From positions 124,001-188,000 of the forward strand of contig JAJSPD010000037.1 of the NCBI GenBank assembly GCA_021307315.1: a stretch of DNA of 64,000 nt. Direction: 5' to 3'. Made by a program: the position numbers and the translations under genes. The DNA is from Bisporella sp. PMI_857 (lineage: Eukaryota > Ascomycota > Leotiomycetes > Helotiales > Helotiaceae). Under the pieces are notes generated by a model. That model was not told where the DNA came from. It searched no databases and saw nothing but the letters and a program-made list of their open reading frames with translations. Positions 24,413-36,590 of this stretch are shown here, piece by piece (position 1 is the stretch's first letter; the number at the start of each line of letters is the position of its first letter).

Positions 24413-25188
24413 TGCAATGGCTCGATTTGCTAGGATTCGGCCGTCCGAAACAATGCTTTGGTATGGGTTGTATGTTCGCAAGTGATAAAGTATGCGCGTA
24501 CACGTTGAAAAGGAGGATCGGGCTTGAATAACTGGGAAAGCATTTTGCGTGCCATGGCCAGAGTTCATATAGGACATTGAAGGATGACTGCGCATGGGAG
24601 CTCGAGGGACGAACAGTGAGGCGAAGATCGTTCCTAAACTTACGAGGCTTCAGGGTCGGGAACTCAGCCCACAAGGCTGTAAGGCTGGGGTAGATCTTAA
24701 AATAAAACCCCACATTGCAATGGTGGGGGGACGGGCTAATCCTTATCGTACCATATCTTTGGATTTATAGCGAGTGCAGAAAAAATATTATACTCAAGGT
24801 AAAGCACAAATTCATGCTCGGCAGATAGATATTTTGTTCGAATTTGTGAGTTTTGTTCGTAAATCGACGAAAGTTTTCAAACTTTACATGATAAATGAGA
24901 TAACTTATATCAGACTTCTGAAACAAAGCGTGGGCAACCCCAGCCTCAAAGTCCAAATGAAAAATGCCGGGGAGGAGGGAGAGACAGGGCTCACTATCAC
25001 ATGGTGCCATCTATCATTGGCTAGGAGATAAGAGCTTCATGCACCAGAGTGTTAAAAAGTAGAACGCCCACCAACACTTTCACAGCCTTGTCAAATCAAC
25101 CTCGCTGTTTCAATAACTATCTAGTCGCTGTAGTAGCCGGAAACCAGGATATACTGGCATATGACAGCTTGAGGATGCTCTGCATGCG
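24413..25188. other. Intergenic region
   Basis: This lies upstream of the GPI-protein gene and downstream of the amidase. Frames are short. Some extend the GPI-protein frame upstream (to 24595) but add a sequence that would bury the signal peptide. No gene called. Confidence 0.45.
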
Positions 25189-26876
25189 TTATAGAACCCC
25201 AATTGGATAGGCTTTGGGAATGTTTTCGGTATTTGGAGTGATCCTTGGCACCGAGTGATATGCTGGAACCTCGATAGATGCATTTGCAAAAGGAGGCATA
25301 CATCGCACGCGCTTCAAACCAGAGATGTGTGAGGCGATGTTGAGAAGCTTCCCCTCTGACCATGGCAAGCCCAAGATGTCCATCCCAATAGGCAATCCGA
25401 TTGGAGCATCTTCGGAAGCCGGCGAAAAGCCTGCAGGTACGACGACAACTGGAAAGCCCGTAAGAGCTGCCAGGATTCCATTACGTCCGGATTGAGAAGC
25501 AGACCCAATCTTGACTACAAGATTCTTTTGCTCCGGATAGATAAGAGCATCCAGCCTATTAGTGGCAAAAGTCCCCCTCAGAACAGTGGTAAGGTTTTGG
25601 ATGGCTAGCTTCTTGATCACGTAAGAGGAGTCGCTTGTGGATGATTGAAGGGCAGTATTGACATAACTGTACTGGCTCGGTAGGACAAGGAATCTCCCGC
25701 TGGTGTATAGCTCTTTGAGAGTAGAGGGACGTTGGCCTCCGGCTGATGGACTCTGGAGGTACGAATCCATAAGCTCTCGATATTCTGACGTCTGCACGTC
25801 TAATTCCAGGATTGCTGAAGCATTATAAACGGATTCATTGACTGGAATCACTACTGCTCCAGCGGATTGTAGCAAAGAAACCATCTCGCTCATCGCATTA
25901 TTGACTGGTGTTGTTTCATTGCTGGCCGTATAATTGAAAAGGCCATGGATCAGACCTAGCCTCAGCCCTCGCAAGGATCCGCTAAATATATCTTCCGAGT
26001 AGTCTTTTCCAACAGAAGAAGCTGGGATTAAAGATGTTGCATTGTCCTTTGAATCATACCCCACGCTAGCCATGACTGTCAGAGCTATAGCGAGATCCTC
26101 GACATTTCTGGCCATGGCGCCTACCGTGTCTTGAGTGAAAGAAATTGGAATTACACCTGCCCGTGAAATGAGACCACGTGTTGGCCGAAAGCTGAAAAGA
26201 GAATTCGCCGAAGCAGGACTTCTTAAAGAATTCACGGTGTCGGTCCCTTGAACAGGTCAGTTCATTACAAGAAGTGGTGAAAAGAACGTCTACCTGTTCC
26301 AATCACGGCGAAATTTGCTCCTATGGCTGCACCAGTACCACCACTGCTACCGCCAGGCGTTCTCGAATGATCATATGGATTTATTGTCTGGCCGCCAAGC
26401 GATGACACTGAGATTCCTTCCAATGCCAATTCATGAAGGTTTGCTTTACCCAGTATAATTGCTCCTGCTCTTTTGAATGCAGTAACAGTTGGGGCGTCGA
26501 TGTTTGGTTGATTGCCTGCCAAATCCAGGTTTCCTCCCGTTGTGTTCATCTCCGTTGTATCATAATTGTCTTTCAATAATATAGGGATACAGAAAAGAGG
26601 ACCCGTAGCATTTCCCGTGGCTATCAGCATATCCATGCCAACCGCAAGGGACAACGCATTTGGATTGAGGCTGATAATCGCATTGATCGTTGGGTTAAAC
26701 GCCTCGATTCGGGCAATAAATGAGGAGACTACATCATAGCACGAAACTGTCCCAGAGAACAGGGACCTGTGTATCCCCTCGACTGCTGATTCTCTGCTAT
26801 CGAATGCTTCATTGGTAATGGCTGCTTGGGTAGTGAGGACCTCAACAACTAGAAATATATATTTAACTAGCTTCAT
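25189..26876 (-). CDS. Secreted amidase (amidase-signature family)
   Basis: Exons 26876-26294 and 26246-25189 (47-bp intron, GTAGAC...TCAAG) give 546 aa. The junction restores the conserved FAVIGTG-TDTVNSLR segment. Residues 1-20 form a signal peptide. The amidase-signature triad is visible: Lys102 in LLKDNYDT, the cis-Ser in GGSSGG (about 175-180) and the nucleophile Ser about 201. Further family features are INAIISLNP near 65, GANLHELA-type GKANLHELALEG at 143-154 and a GLPIGMDILG C-terminal motif. Many N-glycosylation sequons agree with secretion. These enzymes hydrolyse carboxamides to acid plus ammonia; the substrate cannot be predicted. It borders the decayed polyketide region but is itself intact. 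Confidence 0.88.
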
Positions 26877-27319
26877 TTTGTTACAGCCTCGATTAAATGA
26901 GTTAGTACTCTATAGCAAGCCATTCCGACCGATAATGAGATATTCAAGTTTGTACAGGATCCGCTACCGAACTGAGTAACGTTGGCCAGAAGTGGGGAGG
27001 TGATATCCGTTGAAGGCGGCTGACTTGGTTCCAAGAAGTTAGACATGGTGGAGCATTTCAGGAATCTTCACTATGCTTTCATCAAGTGTAGTATCCTCAG
27101 TCACAGACAGTAGCACACACAATTTATTTTATGGGATGCCTTGTATCATATATTGTCGCTGACCTGTTGAAAGTGCTACAGCGGGGGCTAGACCGGGAGC
27201 TTACATACTGGAAGCGGCCGCTAGTAAGATTGGTATTCTCCTCAGTATACCATCGCTTTAGATACTCACTTCACGATATGACCCTCCACTTAATCAATAT
27301 TTAAAGCAGCAGTCCATAA
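26877..27319. other. Intergenic region
   Basis: The promoter side of the amidase gene and the start of the decayed region. It contains GCGGCCGC at about 27214-27221. No gene or repeat seen. Confidence 0.4.
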
Positions 27320-28520
27320 CAAATTGGCGAGCACAATGTGAACCGATTACATGCAGACCGTGTTTTTTTGCCACGGATGACACAATGTCTCTCGCATCGG
27401 CAGCGTTGCCAAGACCTTTGGTGTAATGATGCCTGGTGGTTCTCACTTGCTTCTGAAGTCTTCGAGGAAGTTATGGGAACATGATACACGAAATGGGCTT
27501 TCGGCACAGTCGTAGTGTATGCAAGATCCGGAATAACTGTAGCAGGTACTCGTTCACTGTTTTTGACCATTTTTTCAACGTTTCTGGCCATAGTGGACAT
27601 TGACTTTGCGAAAACGATTATGACATTCCCGCATCGCGGGCATGAGGACAGCGTCTCCTTTCGCTGAGGTGTGTCTTCGAGCAGTGGCCAGATATTTCCG
27701 CCAGCAGCGCTAAAATTGCCCAAGAATGTCACTCGCTTTTTCCATAGCACACCTACCATATGGGTCTTCTGGAAGGCGATCTTCACATTTTTCTTCTTCG
27801 TGTCCGTGGGCCAGGCCGGACTTAGTGTTTTCTTGATTCTGATACGTCGATCAACCATATTGTTCTGTGGTAGGAGCAATAACTTCACTAGAGCTGTGTT
27901 ACCTTTACCATAACACGCATTTGATATCACCGCTCCCATTTGCAGGATATTCTCCAGTGCACGCTGTCGAGGCCGTGGGGCAAATAAACCCATGACTGAG
28001 TTCGCTTCAATGTTGTTGCCAGCTTGAATTCCACTTCCGTGTATCTCGGTATAAATTATATCATGAGCATCAGCACCAGCAGCACACAGGATGCTCTCGT
28101 AAAGACATGACTTGGCACTTGCATGTGGGTGAGTTATTTATATAGCTACTGCACGAAATATGGGAAGATGGCGTTCTGTTTGGTACAAATCCTGCCATCT
28201 CCAAAGCTTCTGCGGTGGTGACAAGTATTAGTCTACGCATGGGACCGGAACGCGCAGTCTCCTTCAGAGACATGCCAAAAAATACCGAGCATCAAAGAGA
28301 TCAGGTTTCTCGATCAAAGCATCTGTATTGAGTATGGCTGGTGTTGGATACTCTGCCAGCTGGGCCTTCTGAAATTCTACGTTGAACCGCTTCTCGGGCA
28401 TTACTTTGTTGCCCTCCTCAAGGATTTCCCACAAATCTTCGGTGCTAACTTTACCCTCCAAGTCTCCTGGAAACCTTCCCAGACATGCCTAAAATGGCAA
28501 TTTTCGGTTTAGAGACCTTG
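27320..28520 (-). pseudogene. Relic of a non-reducing polyketide synthase ketoacyl-synthase domain
   Basis: On the minus strand the order of blocks follows a fungal NR-PKS KS domain. KPKIAILGMSG (about 28516) is followed by a one-base frameshift to GRFPGD, then [33 protein letters not shown] and NRTPSS. Near 28140 the sequence jumps directly to [16 protein letters not shown], so roughly 180-200 codons holding the catalytic Cys motif (DTACSSS type) are gone. It continues in a new frame with EIHGSGIQAG (HGTGTQAG equivalent), MGLFAPRPRQRALENIL, SNACYGKGNTALVKLLL (the second catalytic His of the GHG motif lost), VTFLGNFSAAGGN and DLAYTTT. No SAT, AT, PT, ACP or TE domain is visible beyond it. It cannot encode a working enzyme. 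Confidence 0.8.
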
Positions 28521-30125
28521 CAGGATGCCTAGGCAACGGCCGTGAATCCAGTGACCAAATCTTGCAATACAACTTCGCATCGACCTCCCTTGTTAGACTG
28601 GGGTAAGTATAGAATCACTGAAGATTACTCACTTCTGGGTTTAGCAACGGCACCACAGGAAGCGTAATCAGTTTCAAGAGAGAAATAAAGCAGTCTTGAA
28701 ATTCGCATTCGGATACAGGTGCGATCATTCCATCCAGGCATCGATCCGAATGAAGAGTTGGTTTGACTAGCTCGGATGCTGACTGCTGAAGCGGTACCTC
28801 GGGATTATCAGCAGTCATCGGACGGCCAGTACGTATTGACAGCCCAAGTGTTACCGACTACTTTTAAATTGCCGTAGTTTCGGGAATATCGGCAGCGCCA
28901 TAAGGAAGTGGTGCATGATATAGACAATTCACAGAGGTATCTAAAGGCTTGAGGAGCCTTAAGAAATCCACTTTAGTCACAAGTTCTTTCAATTTAGAAG
29001 GTGCTCCAGAAACAGCGATTATAGCACTGATATGTGTACAATTATCGAGGTTCTCTATTTCTTCTTGTTAGGCAAGTGTCTTAAATTTTCTCTTTATCTA
29101 CAAAACTTTCCGCTATCGAAATCACTGGGCTCGTTCCCAACTATTTCTAGCTTAACATTTTGAACGAGCATAGAGCAGTTTTGTGATCGATCATGGATAT
29201 CTTCCTGCTGTGATGATACTCTGCTGACAACTGCGCCGCTTCAGAATGCAATTCGCACTGTCTTGACCGCAAACGGTAGTATCTCTACCATTGACGGTGC
29301 TGATGGAACAGTCACGGCAGAGAGCCACCCAGTGCCTAGTCACAGTATGCAGGCATGATTACGCGCCGACTGAATACCTGGGTAGGTTTCAAATTACTGA
29401 TTATGTTAAAAGAGACTAAATATCATGAGGTAAGATTTCTTACTAACAGAAGCGCCAGTTATGTTGCGCAAATCATTGCAGAAGTCACAGTCTGGTTCGA
29501 AAATCCATTGGCATGGAATCGCTCGATGAGATAATAAACCTACGATAAGTTCAGCAAGAGCTATTAAGTATTTAAAGGAGCCCTAACGCTCATGAAAGTG
29601 GGAATGTCATTTGTAATAGGCCTGGGCTCTTTCCCAATTTCCCCTTTCTTGTCTTTAGAATGGCTCATATGACGAAATGTCGAAGGTCTAAAGTTTGTTG
29701 GCCACCATCTTAAAAATGGCAGTGCTGTCTTACAGATCACTTACTTGGTTGCTGAGTATCACTACAGAGGCTTCAGGTACCTTCGGCGTTGTGTCAAAAT
29801 ATAACACATGAAGCTTGTCAGAACAAAAACTCCAATCTTGCGTAGCAATTGATAAATATATGATCAACCTAAGTACACCTTCCAGGCTGACAACAAATGG
29901 ACGCTCTTGCTACCTTTCACCTGACGTGGTTTCATGAGCACCGGTAAAGCTAACATATCAGTAATCTGTGCACTAGAAAGAGATTTACGCCAACTATTAT
30001 GGATATTATCGTTATAAAACACTGTTGCTTCATAGTGTAGCTAATGCTCACTCGTTTTGACTGTGTCTCGACTGTCATACAAAGCTCAGAAATTGCATGA
30101 AGCTCAGTGTAAATCAACGAACAAG
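28521..30125. other. Decayed, unassigned sequence
   Basis: This lies between the KS relic and the FAD-oxidoreductase fragment. A minus-strand frame at 28615-28818 could derive from the upstream part of the former PKS, but no starter-unit acyltransferase motif is visible. The missing FAD-binding domain of the next fragment is not recognisable here either. Confidence 0.4.
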
Positions 30126-30778
30126 ATCTAATTAGATCACTTGGGTCCTATTGCTAATACCTGCGAAGACCGTCCCTATTCTACAATGAATAGCATTATG
30201 AATCATGCGGTGAATTATGGTGGAAGAAGAGTCTCCAAAGGTCCATCATTCGTACCTCCCCTGAGACCAGCGTTTGTCCGGGACCTGGTTACAGAACTTG
30301 TCGCCCTACACGAAGAGATACCAGCAACAAAAAGAATCATTGTGCTCTTTGAGTTTCACCCAAACAAAGAGGTAGCTAAGGTTCCGAGATCTGCAATGGC
30401 TTTTGCGAATCGGGGCACACATCAAAATGCAATGATTGGCCTAATTTGGTCTGATCCCAAAGATGATAAGAGATGCAAAGAATGGCTCGCGTATATGGAC
30501 CGGCGCTTCAGAGATGAATTGAATCGCAATGGTGCAGTGAACGAGAAATTGACTGAGGCGCAAGTTATTGGAGAGTATAGCAACTATGATGGTATGTGCC
30601 CATGATACCATTCGTGTGATAAAGTAAGTTCTAATATCGTTAATTGGAGGTCTGGGAGCTCCATCAAACAATTTTTATTTTTTTGGGTTCTAACTACGAG
30701 CGCTTGAAATCACTCAAGGCCAAATTTGACTCAGATAATCTGTTCAATGGATCTTATGATCTTACAGGTAATTCGTAA
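30126..30778 (+). pseudogene. C-terminal fragment of a berberine-bridge-type FAD-linked oxidoreductase
   Basis: The plus-strand frame from about 30126 reads LGPIANTCEDRPYSTMNSIM, VNYGGRRVSKGPSF, LLFE-like IVLFEFHPNKEV, AFANRGTHQNAM and GEYSNYDG. After a GTATGT donor at 30592 it resumes with SNYERLKSLKAKFDSDNLFN and stops at 30776-30778. This is the substrate-binding half plus BBE motif of FAD_binding_4 oxidases. Their N-terminal FAD-binding half (with the His/Cys flavin-linking residues) is absent from the preceding kilobase. No clean acceptor AG precedes the second block, so the last intron also looks damaged. Such enzymes are common in fungal secondary-metabolite clusters, which fits the nearby KS and transporter relics. 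Confidence 0.75.
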
Positions 30779-33700
30779 AGATCTATACAAGTCAAATACT
30801 CAGATGAGAATGCATTCATGCTCTGTGGTAGATGGGCAAGGAATTTTGGTACAGACTTCAATCAAAAACTGCCGAATTTGTGATGATATCATGACTCTAA
30901 GGTCATGAAATGGTAGTTCAAGCTACTGCGTATCACCCATCGCTACACCTGTCAGCTTAATTCTGATTCAATTAATTTGAATTTTGTTTTGTACAATGTG
31001 CGTTCCTCCATAAAAGATTTAAGGCCATGTCAATAAATTCCGTGGAATTTATTTGAGATTTCTAAAATACCCTCCATCCGAGGTCTCAACTACAGCACTC
31101 TCTCACAAGAATCTAATGTGGAGGAGTTGCTAAAATGATCACAACAGGAGCTCGAGCCGGCTTACCTTTGAAAGGAACAATACCCATGCGTTGCCTCCCT
31201 TGCCAGCTACATCGTTGATAGCACGCGAGAGCTCGTGAATGAAAAGTCATTAAGTCTCATCACAGATATAAGTCCATTGCTCAATGCCGCGACCCGGACC
31301 AAGGACAACATGAAACAAAACACCTCTGATATAAGCATAAAAGTGTCGATAAACCGGGCAAACTACGTAGCCCTGATGACCATTCTCTACCCTCTGCGTA
31401 TTCACCATGCGGGTTGCTTCTGTTGTACAGCAGAAGATTTCTGCGAGAGAACGTTCGTTTGGTTATAGGAAAATCTAGATCTCCGATCCCGCTGGGTGCT
31501 CATGAACAGCTGGCCATCCGACACTGATCGTAGAACCAAGTTCTCCACGAGTCTTTGATCGGGGGTAGGTCATATACTCTGCTTGGTATTTGAGATTCGA
31601 AACGTGTCAGCCGAGATACTCTCTTGGGCAGTGTGTACAAGCTTACCAGCTGTCCCAATGCGTATAGACCCAAAAACCTTGATGGCTATTGGATCCATCT
31701 CAAATCCTTCTTGGGTGTTTACTTTCTGACTGTCTTCAAATACGCAGCTCTTTCTGGTATTATATTTAATTGTGGCTACCTGATATCGCAAGTTTTGATT
31801 CACTGCGTTCCGATATGTCTTTCTTTGCAATAACCCTTGTCTGCACTACGGGGATGAAAAGTGAACTCAGGAGAAGCTGGAGGCGATTATGCATTGTATG
31901 ATCTGCTTTCATATTTCCTTATAGTAATCTCATTATCATTACACTCGAGCTCCACAGAACAACGAGGCATAGTTATATCTTGCATCGAATGAAGTCCTCT
32001 CAAGTGCTATATTAATTTGCCCATCCCAAAGCTGTTGAACAGTCTCAATTCAGCAAGTGGTGCCATGATCGAAGGCGGACTTAAGCCTCTCTGAAAGATA
32101 TGTAATCAATGACTCATGTACTGTCCGCTCAGATTATAAGCTAATCTAACTAAAATCCTCTCTTAGTTTATCGATCACCATTTCCTTGCTTGATTAGTAC
32201 TTCTTTGGAAATCCAATTTTGCCGATTGGGTCTTACCACTTTTCTCAGCTCCATTTTCACAATTTCAGTCTTCAATCCCTCCTCATCGTCCTTATCAACC
32301 CTATACACCCAAAATCAGCCTTGCTGTGATAGTTTTTGGATCGTGGGATGGCTTCGGGTGCTCAACTGTCTTCCATACTCTGCACGGCTGTTGATATATG
32401 TTGATGATGTGAGCGGCTAAGGATGTTACCAGGATACTGATTGAACTTTCCGGGGGTACAAGAGGTACATTTCAGAGTCGAAAGACGGAAGCTCATGGCC
32501 TCTTTATTATTGACGAGAGCAACATCGAAGCTGGTATGGAACGATTCTGAAAGCCGTCGGAGGGTGCTTAGGGTAATAATTATGACCCTGAAGCATTGGC
32601 AAGAGGAAAGTAGGGGTTGGATATATCTTGAGGATAGTTCGTTGGTACTAATTCTGTCGAGAGTGAGAATAACGAACCAGTGATTGCTTGCGAAGTATTA
32701 GAAGTGGGTATGCTCGTGGTCAGTGAAGTAGAATGGCTACAATCCGAAAATTACAGATTTGGCAGACCTGGAAAAGAATCATCGGGTGGAGAGAACTTTC
32801 CTTGGTAATCCTCTAAAGAGACTCTACGACCACTTACGACTCTCTCCAAGGAAGAGGTAATAGCAGCTTACTCCAAGTATTATGCAGCTCGGGTGTAAAC
32901 CGTGCCTCCACCATTGGTCAATTGCAATACATGCTGTAAGGCGGGGAAGCAGCGGCTGTATTTTTGGAAAGTGCACACAACATAGAGTACAAGGCTCATA
33001 AGGGCTTATACAAAAATCAGGAAGTCAAACCGACTGATATTGTTTTCGGGTTAAAAAGCCTCAAAACGCTTGTCTCGGACCAGTGAAATACACCACCCGA
33101 GTTTGGAGAATAATGAAGCATGATGTAGGCAGAATAAGATATATCATATGCAAGGGGCTCAATTAAAAAAGAAGCAAGCAAATTCGTAGGAGTTCGATCA
33201 AACCGGGGTGGCGGTTGTAGGTATAGGAGCTGACAGAGCCGCACCAAACGCCAAGCGCAATAATGCGCTGACTGGTTAGGTCGGGTGGCATGGTAGGGAA
33301 AAGAGATACTGTATAGTATAGATATGGAAAGCTGGAATTTTGAACGATAAAGCCTCGTTCCTTTGCTTCGTAACCTCGTGTCCTTAATGGAGTAGTGCAA
33401 GATATAGTGTTTTAGAGAAGCCGCCCCGAGAATACGGCTGAAGGTTGTAAGTTAACGGCTGGCTCACCCAGTGTGTAAATAGGATTCGTAGCGCCGACAT
33501 AAGCTTAGCACTACAAAACCAACATTTTCGCAAAAAATATTAAACAACTAATTTCTTATAGACTTCTTTAAAAGCAAAAACTATTATAATTGAGAAAGTA
33601 GTTTACAATTAAAATCAAACAAATTTGTTTACTATTTTAAAACACATGTTACGATGCTCGTCACAACCTTGGGCCTGAGGCTCGGAAGCTCGCTTGTAAA

Positions 33701-33929
33701 GAGAACCCTTGGACTCTCTGCGCTGACCTGAGATGAGACACCACGACTTAGAAGCAGAAGATTTCATGGACATAATCACACCTATGGCCTCACCAGCACG
33801 TTAGTGCCAGGAACCGTTACATTTGATGATAGAAATTGTACTTCATGCAAAGGCTCCACGTCGTAGTCTTAACCTCGTGCAGTCTCACCACATGCTTACA
33901 ATCACTATTCCGACCATCTGCCAATCACC
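30779..33929. other. Long gene-free decayed stretch
   Basis: About 3.1 kb with no gene I can support. A minus-strand frame at 31570-31830 (with VFGSIRIGTAGKLVH) and nearby plus- and minus-strand fragments may be further relics but match no family I can name. The stretch around 33515-33660 is very AT-rich, similar in composition to the MITE interior, but I could not find terminal inverted repeats. Confidence 0.4.
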
Positions 33930-35304
33930 ATGATTCTAGACATGCAAGGACAACAAAGCTGGCTTCATAATGCTCACAAATTCTCCACTTGTGAATTCAT
34001 GTGAGAGTGGAAACAATCACACCGGGTGAAGTCTCCTGCAAGATTAGTGGAAGCTATCGCAAGCACGGTAATTGCGGAGAGAAATGTCATTAGAGACATG
34101 ATGAAAGAGACCCAGTTTGTTGGTGAAGAAAGATGCACTTGGTCTCGTCAGCTTACACAAAATAAAAAGAATAGGGATGGTTTATTTGATGATTGATACC
34201 ATGTAGAGGGATATGTCTGGATTGGGTACCTTCATCATGAAAGCGAGATGACAGTCTAAAGAGGCAAACAAACTCGACTGATGATAGTTCAAAACAACGT
34301 CGCATGATTTCTGCTGTATTTACTTACTAGAACAACCACCCAACATTCTTGGACAGCAGGAACCGCCGTTTTTTGAATATTTTAAGGTCAGCGAGTGATT
34401 TTGCGCCAGCATGCCACCCTTTAGTTTCGTTGGAGAAGGGATCAGGACTATAACCAGCAAATGAGGTATTCTCGGCATAAGGAGCGCCCACAACAGAGTC
34501 GACTGAAACCCAATATCCTTGAACATATGGCGCAGAACGAAAGCAAATAGGGCAGCTCTCAATGATATCCCACTTGCTACTATTCCAACAGCCAGACCTC
34601 TCCTTGTGGTAAAATATTGATCCGGCACAATGAGACCTTCTTCATATTAACAATCTGTGGATAATAGAAGCGAGTATGCCCCTACCTGAAACAAAAGATC
34701 CGCGCACTCGACACCGAAATATACGCCTTGCGCCAGAGAGAACTGGTAAGAGTGATTATTCTGGCACAAGCTCAATATAACAATACTCATCAATTCCAAA
34801 GCAGCGGAAGAAATCATGACAGCTCTTGGCCCAAACTTATTTACAAACGTGCCTTCTACTTGCGCATGCAGGAACATTAAAAGAGCCGAAAGGTGAAGAT
34901 CCAGGAAATGCTGGACAAGTTGTACTCGGATATATTAGCCGTTTTTGTAGCGAGTTTGGGAAACGCCTAACCTGCCGCTTCAAACTAAGCATTGTATAAT
35001 CGTGATGGTATTAAAAGATTATTCAAAAGTTGAGCCTTAATGAAAATGTCCGGACTTACACATTAAAGAAGCCTAAGGATGCAAACTGACATAAGAAACC
35101 GCCAGCGATTCCCGGCCATGCCTTGACTCATACATTTGGTACACTAAATGAGGCTTCCATCAAAGTAGGTTTTGATTTTCCTGCGCCCTCTTGAACCGAA
35201 CTTTCGCTCTGGGTCCCATTCTTAGAGTTATCGTCTGGTGATCGCTGCAGAAAAGCAGATTTCTTCCCTTCGTCTCCCTCCGACTTGCTTTCAGCGTCGG
35301 CCAT
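33930..35304 (-). pseudogene. Disabled monocarboxylate-type MFS transporter
   Basis: Start Met at 35304 begins an acidic cytosolic tail (MADAESKSEGDEGKKSAF). The first membrane motif, normally PDGGxKAW, reads PNV-stop-VKAW (TGA at 35128-35130), followed by GGFLCQFASLGFFNV. After an intron-like gap, NISEYNLSSISWIFTF shifts frame to FLHAQVEGTFVNKFGPRAVM. The next membrane blocks are LAQGVYFGVE, FTTRRGLAVGIVASG (the loop motif of MCT-type MFS proteins), DISLYMVSI and a late SLMTFLSAITVLAIAS. Several frame changes separate them. The order and spacing fit a monocarboxylate/MCH-like transporter of about 450 aa; the stops and shifts show it is dead. Substrate unknown; possibly the efflux pump of the former cluster. 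Confidence 0.75.
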
Positions 35305-36590
35305 TTCTTCTGAGGTTGGTGCTGATATTCCCAGGTGTGCGAGACATTCAACAAGGACAAAGATAGCAAAGAAAACACTGAAGCAAGCTGAATCAGTTCT
35401 GTCATCTCTGACCTGGTTGTCTTCCTCGGTGGGCCGTTCATCTTGTACGGTGGGGAGACGTGTCTTCCAGATCTAAGTAGTGCAACACTCATCAAACTTT
35501 TGGAAGTGAGCTTTGTTCGGAGGACGACCAAGCTGTTACTTTTTTTCTAGGAGGGGTTGCGTGATCGAAAATGCAACCAACGGTCATGAGATGTGGTGTC
35601 TTGTAAGCTTCGGGATTCAAGGGTCATGATGACCGAAAGGCTTCGGTCCGATAGGTGTCACAAGCTTTCCACAGCACGATCATTTCGGGATATTGACTGA
35701 GCGCGGCCATGATTATCATTGAGATCTGAAGCACGTATTCTCTATGCCTTTTTCCTGGAGCGAGTTTAGGTTGGACTGATAATTAATTGTTCACTAGTGA
35801 ATCATGTACAATACAATTGCTCCTCAGCCCCATCTTACGACCGAATGTAGGCGACATGCGTTTCGGACCTTATAATAGAAGTATTATTTTACCTTACTTA
35901 AAATACGCTATACTGGCGACGGTGAGACAACAAAACACCTTTTGCGAATATTTGGAACTCTCGCCTTGCAGCAATCAAAGTTGTAGTCCAAGGGAGAAGT
36001 CATGCAGATATTGTTAGGCTGGTATTTTTTTCCACTCCTAAGCCCCAGATGGAGGTTTCCGGCTCCTATTACCATTGTAGCTCTCAATAGTCCTATCAAA
36101 AGGCTTCTCATACGATTTTTGCCTACCTTTGATTATCCTCATTATCGCTCCTTACTCTCTGCTGCGACATGTTGCCATTCTTGTGATTGCAATAGCCTCT
36201 GTGAATTAGCCGACCCTGTAGAACATCGATATTGCGACGAGTAGGACAGGTCGCGGACTGAAGCTACGACTTAAAGGAGAACAATTGATGAAACCACTGT
36301 CAGATGGGCTTGGAACATGATTTTTAATCTTTGAGGAGTTTGGACCTCGAGAGCCGTGAAGAATAGCCCACAGTAGTCCTATGGCAATCCCGAATTTATC
36401 ATAATAATGACTCGACACAGCTGAAGCAAGTGGTAAATGAGCTGAGTTAGAAGGTTGAGATCACTTGGAATAAGATTGGCAGTTAATGGATAACATGGAA
36501 CGGCAAGAAAAAAACAAACAGAAAACAGAAGTAGCATATAGCTGATCTCCATTGGCTAGTTAGAGCTAACTCTATGACTATTGCCCCAGC
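35305..36590. other. Intergenic region
   Basis: Upstream of the MFS relic and downstream of the SCYL2 gene. The plus and minus frames here are short shadows. Nothing else supported. Confidence 0.45.

Noticed and set aside
27671..27913. Plus-strand 80-aa frame with a hydrophobic stretch
   Set aside because: Shadow of the minus-strand KS relic.
33515..33660. Very AT-rich block as a second MITE copy
   Set aside because: No terminal inverted repeats or blocks shared with 369-826 could be found.
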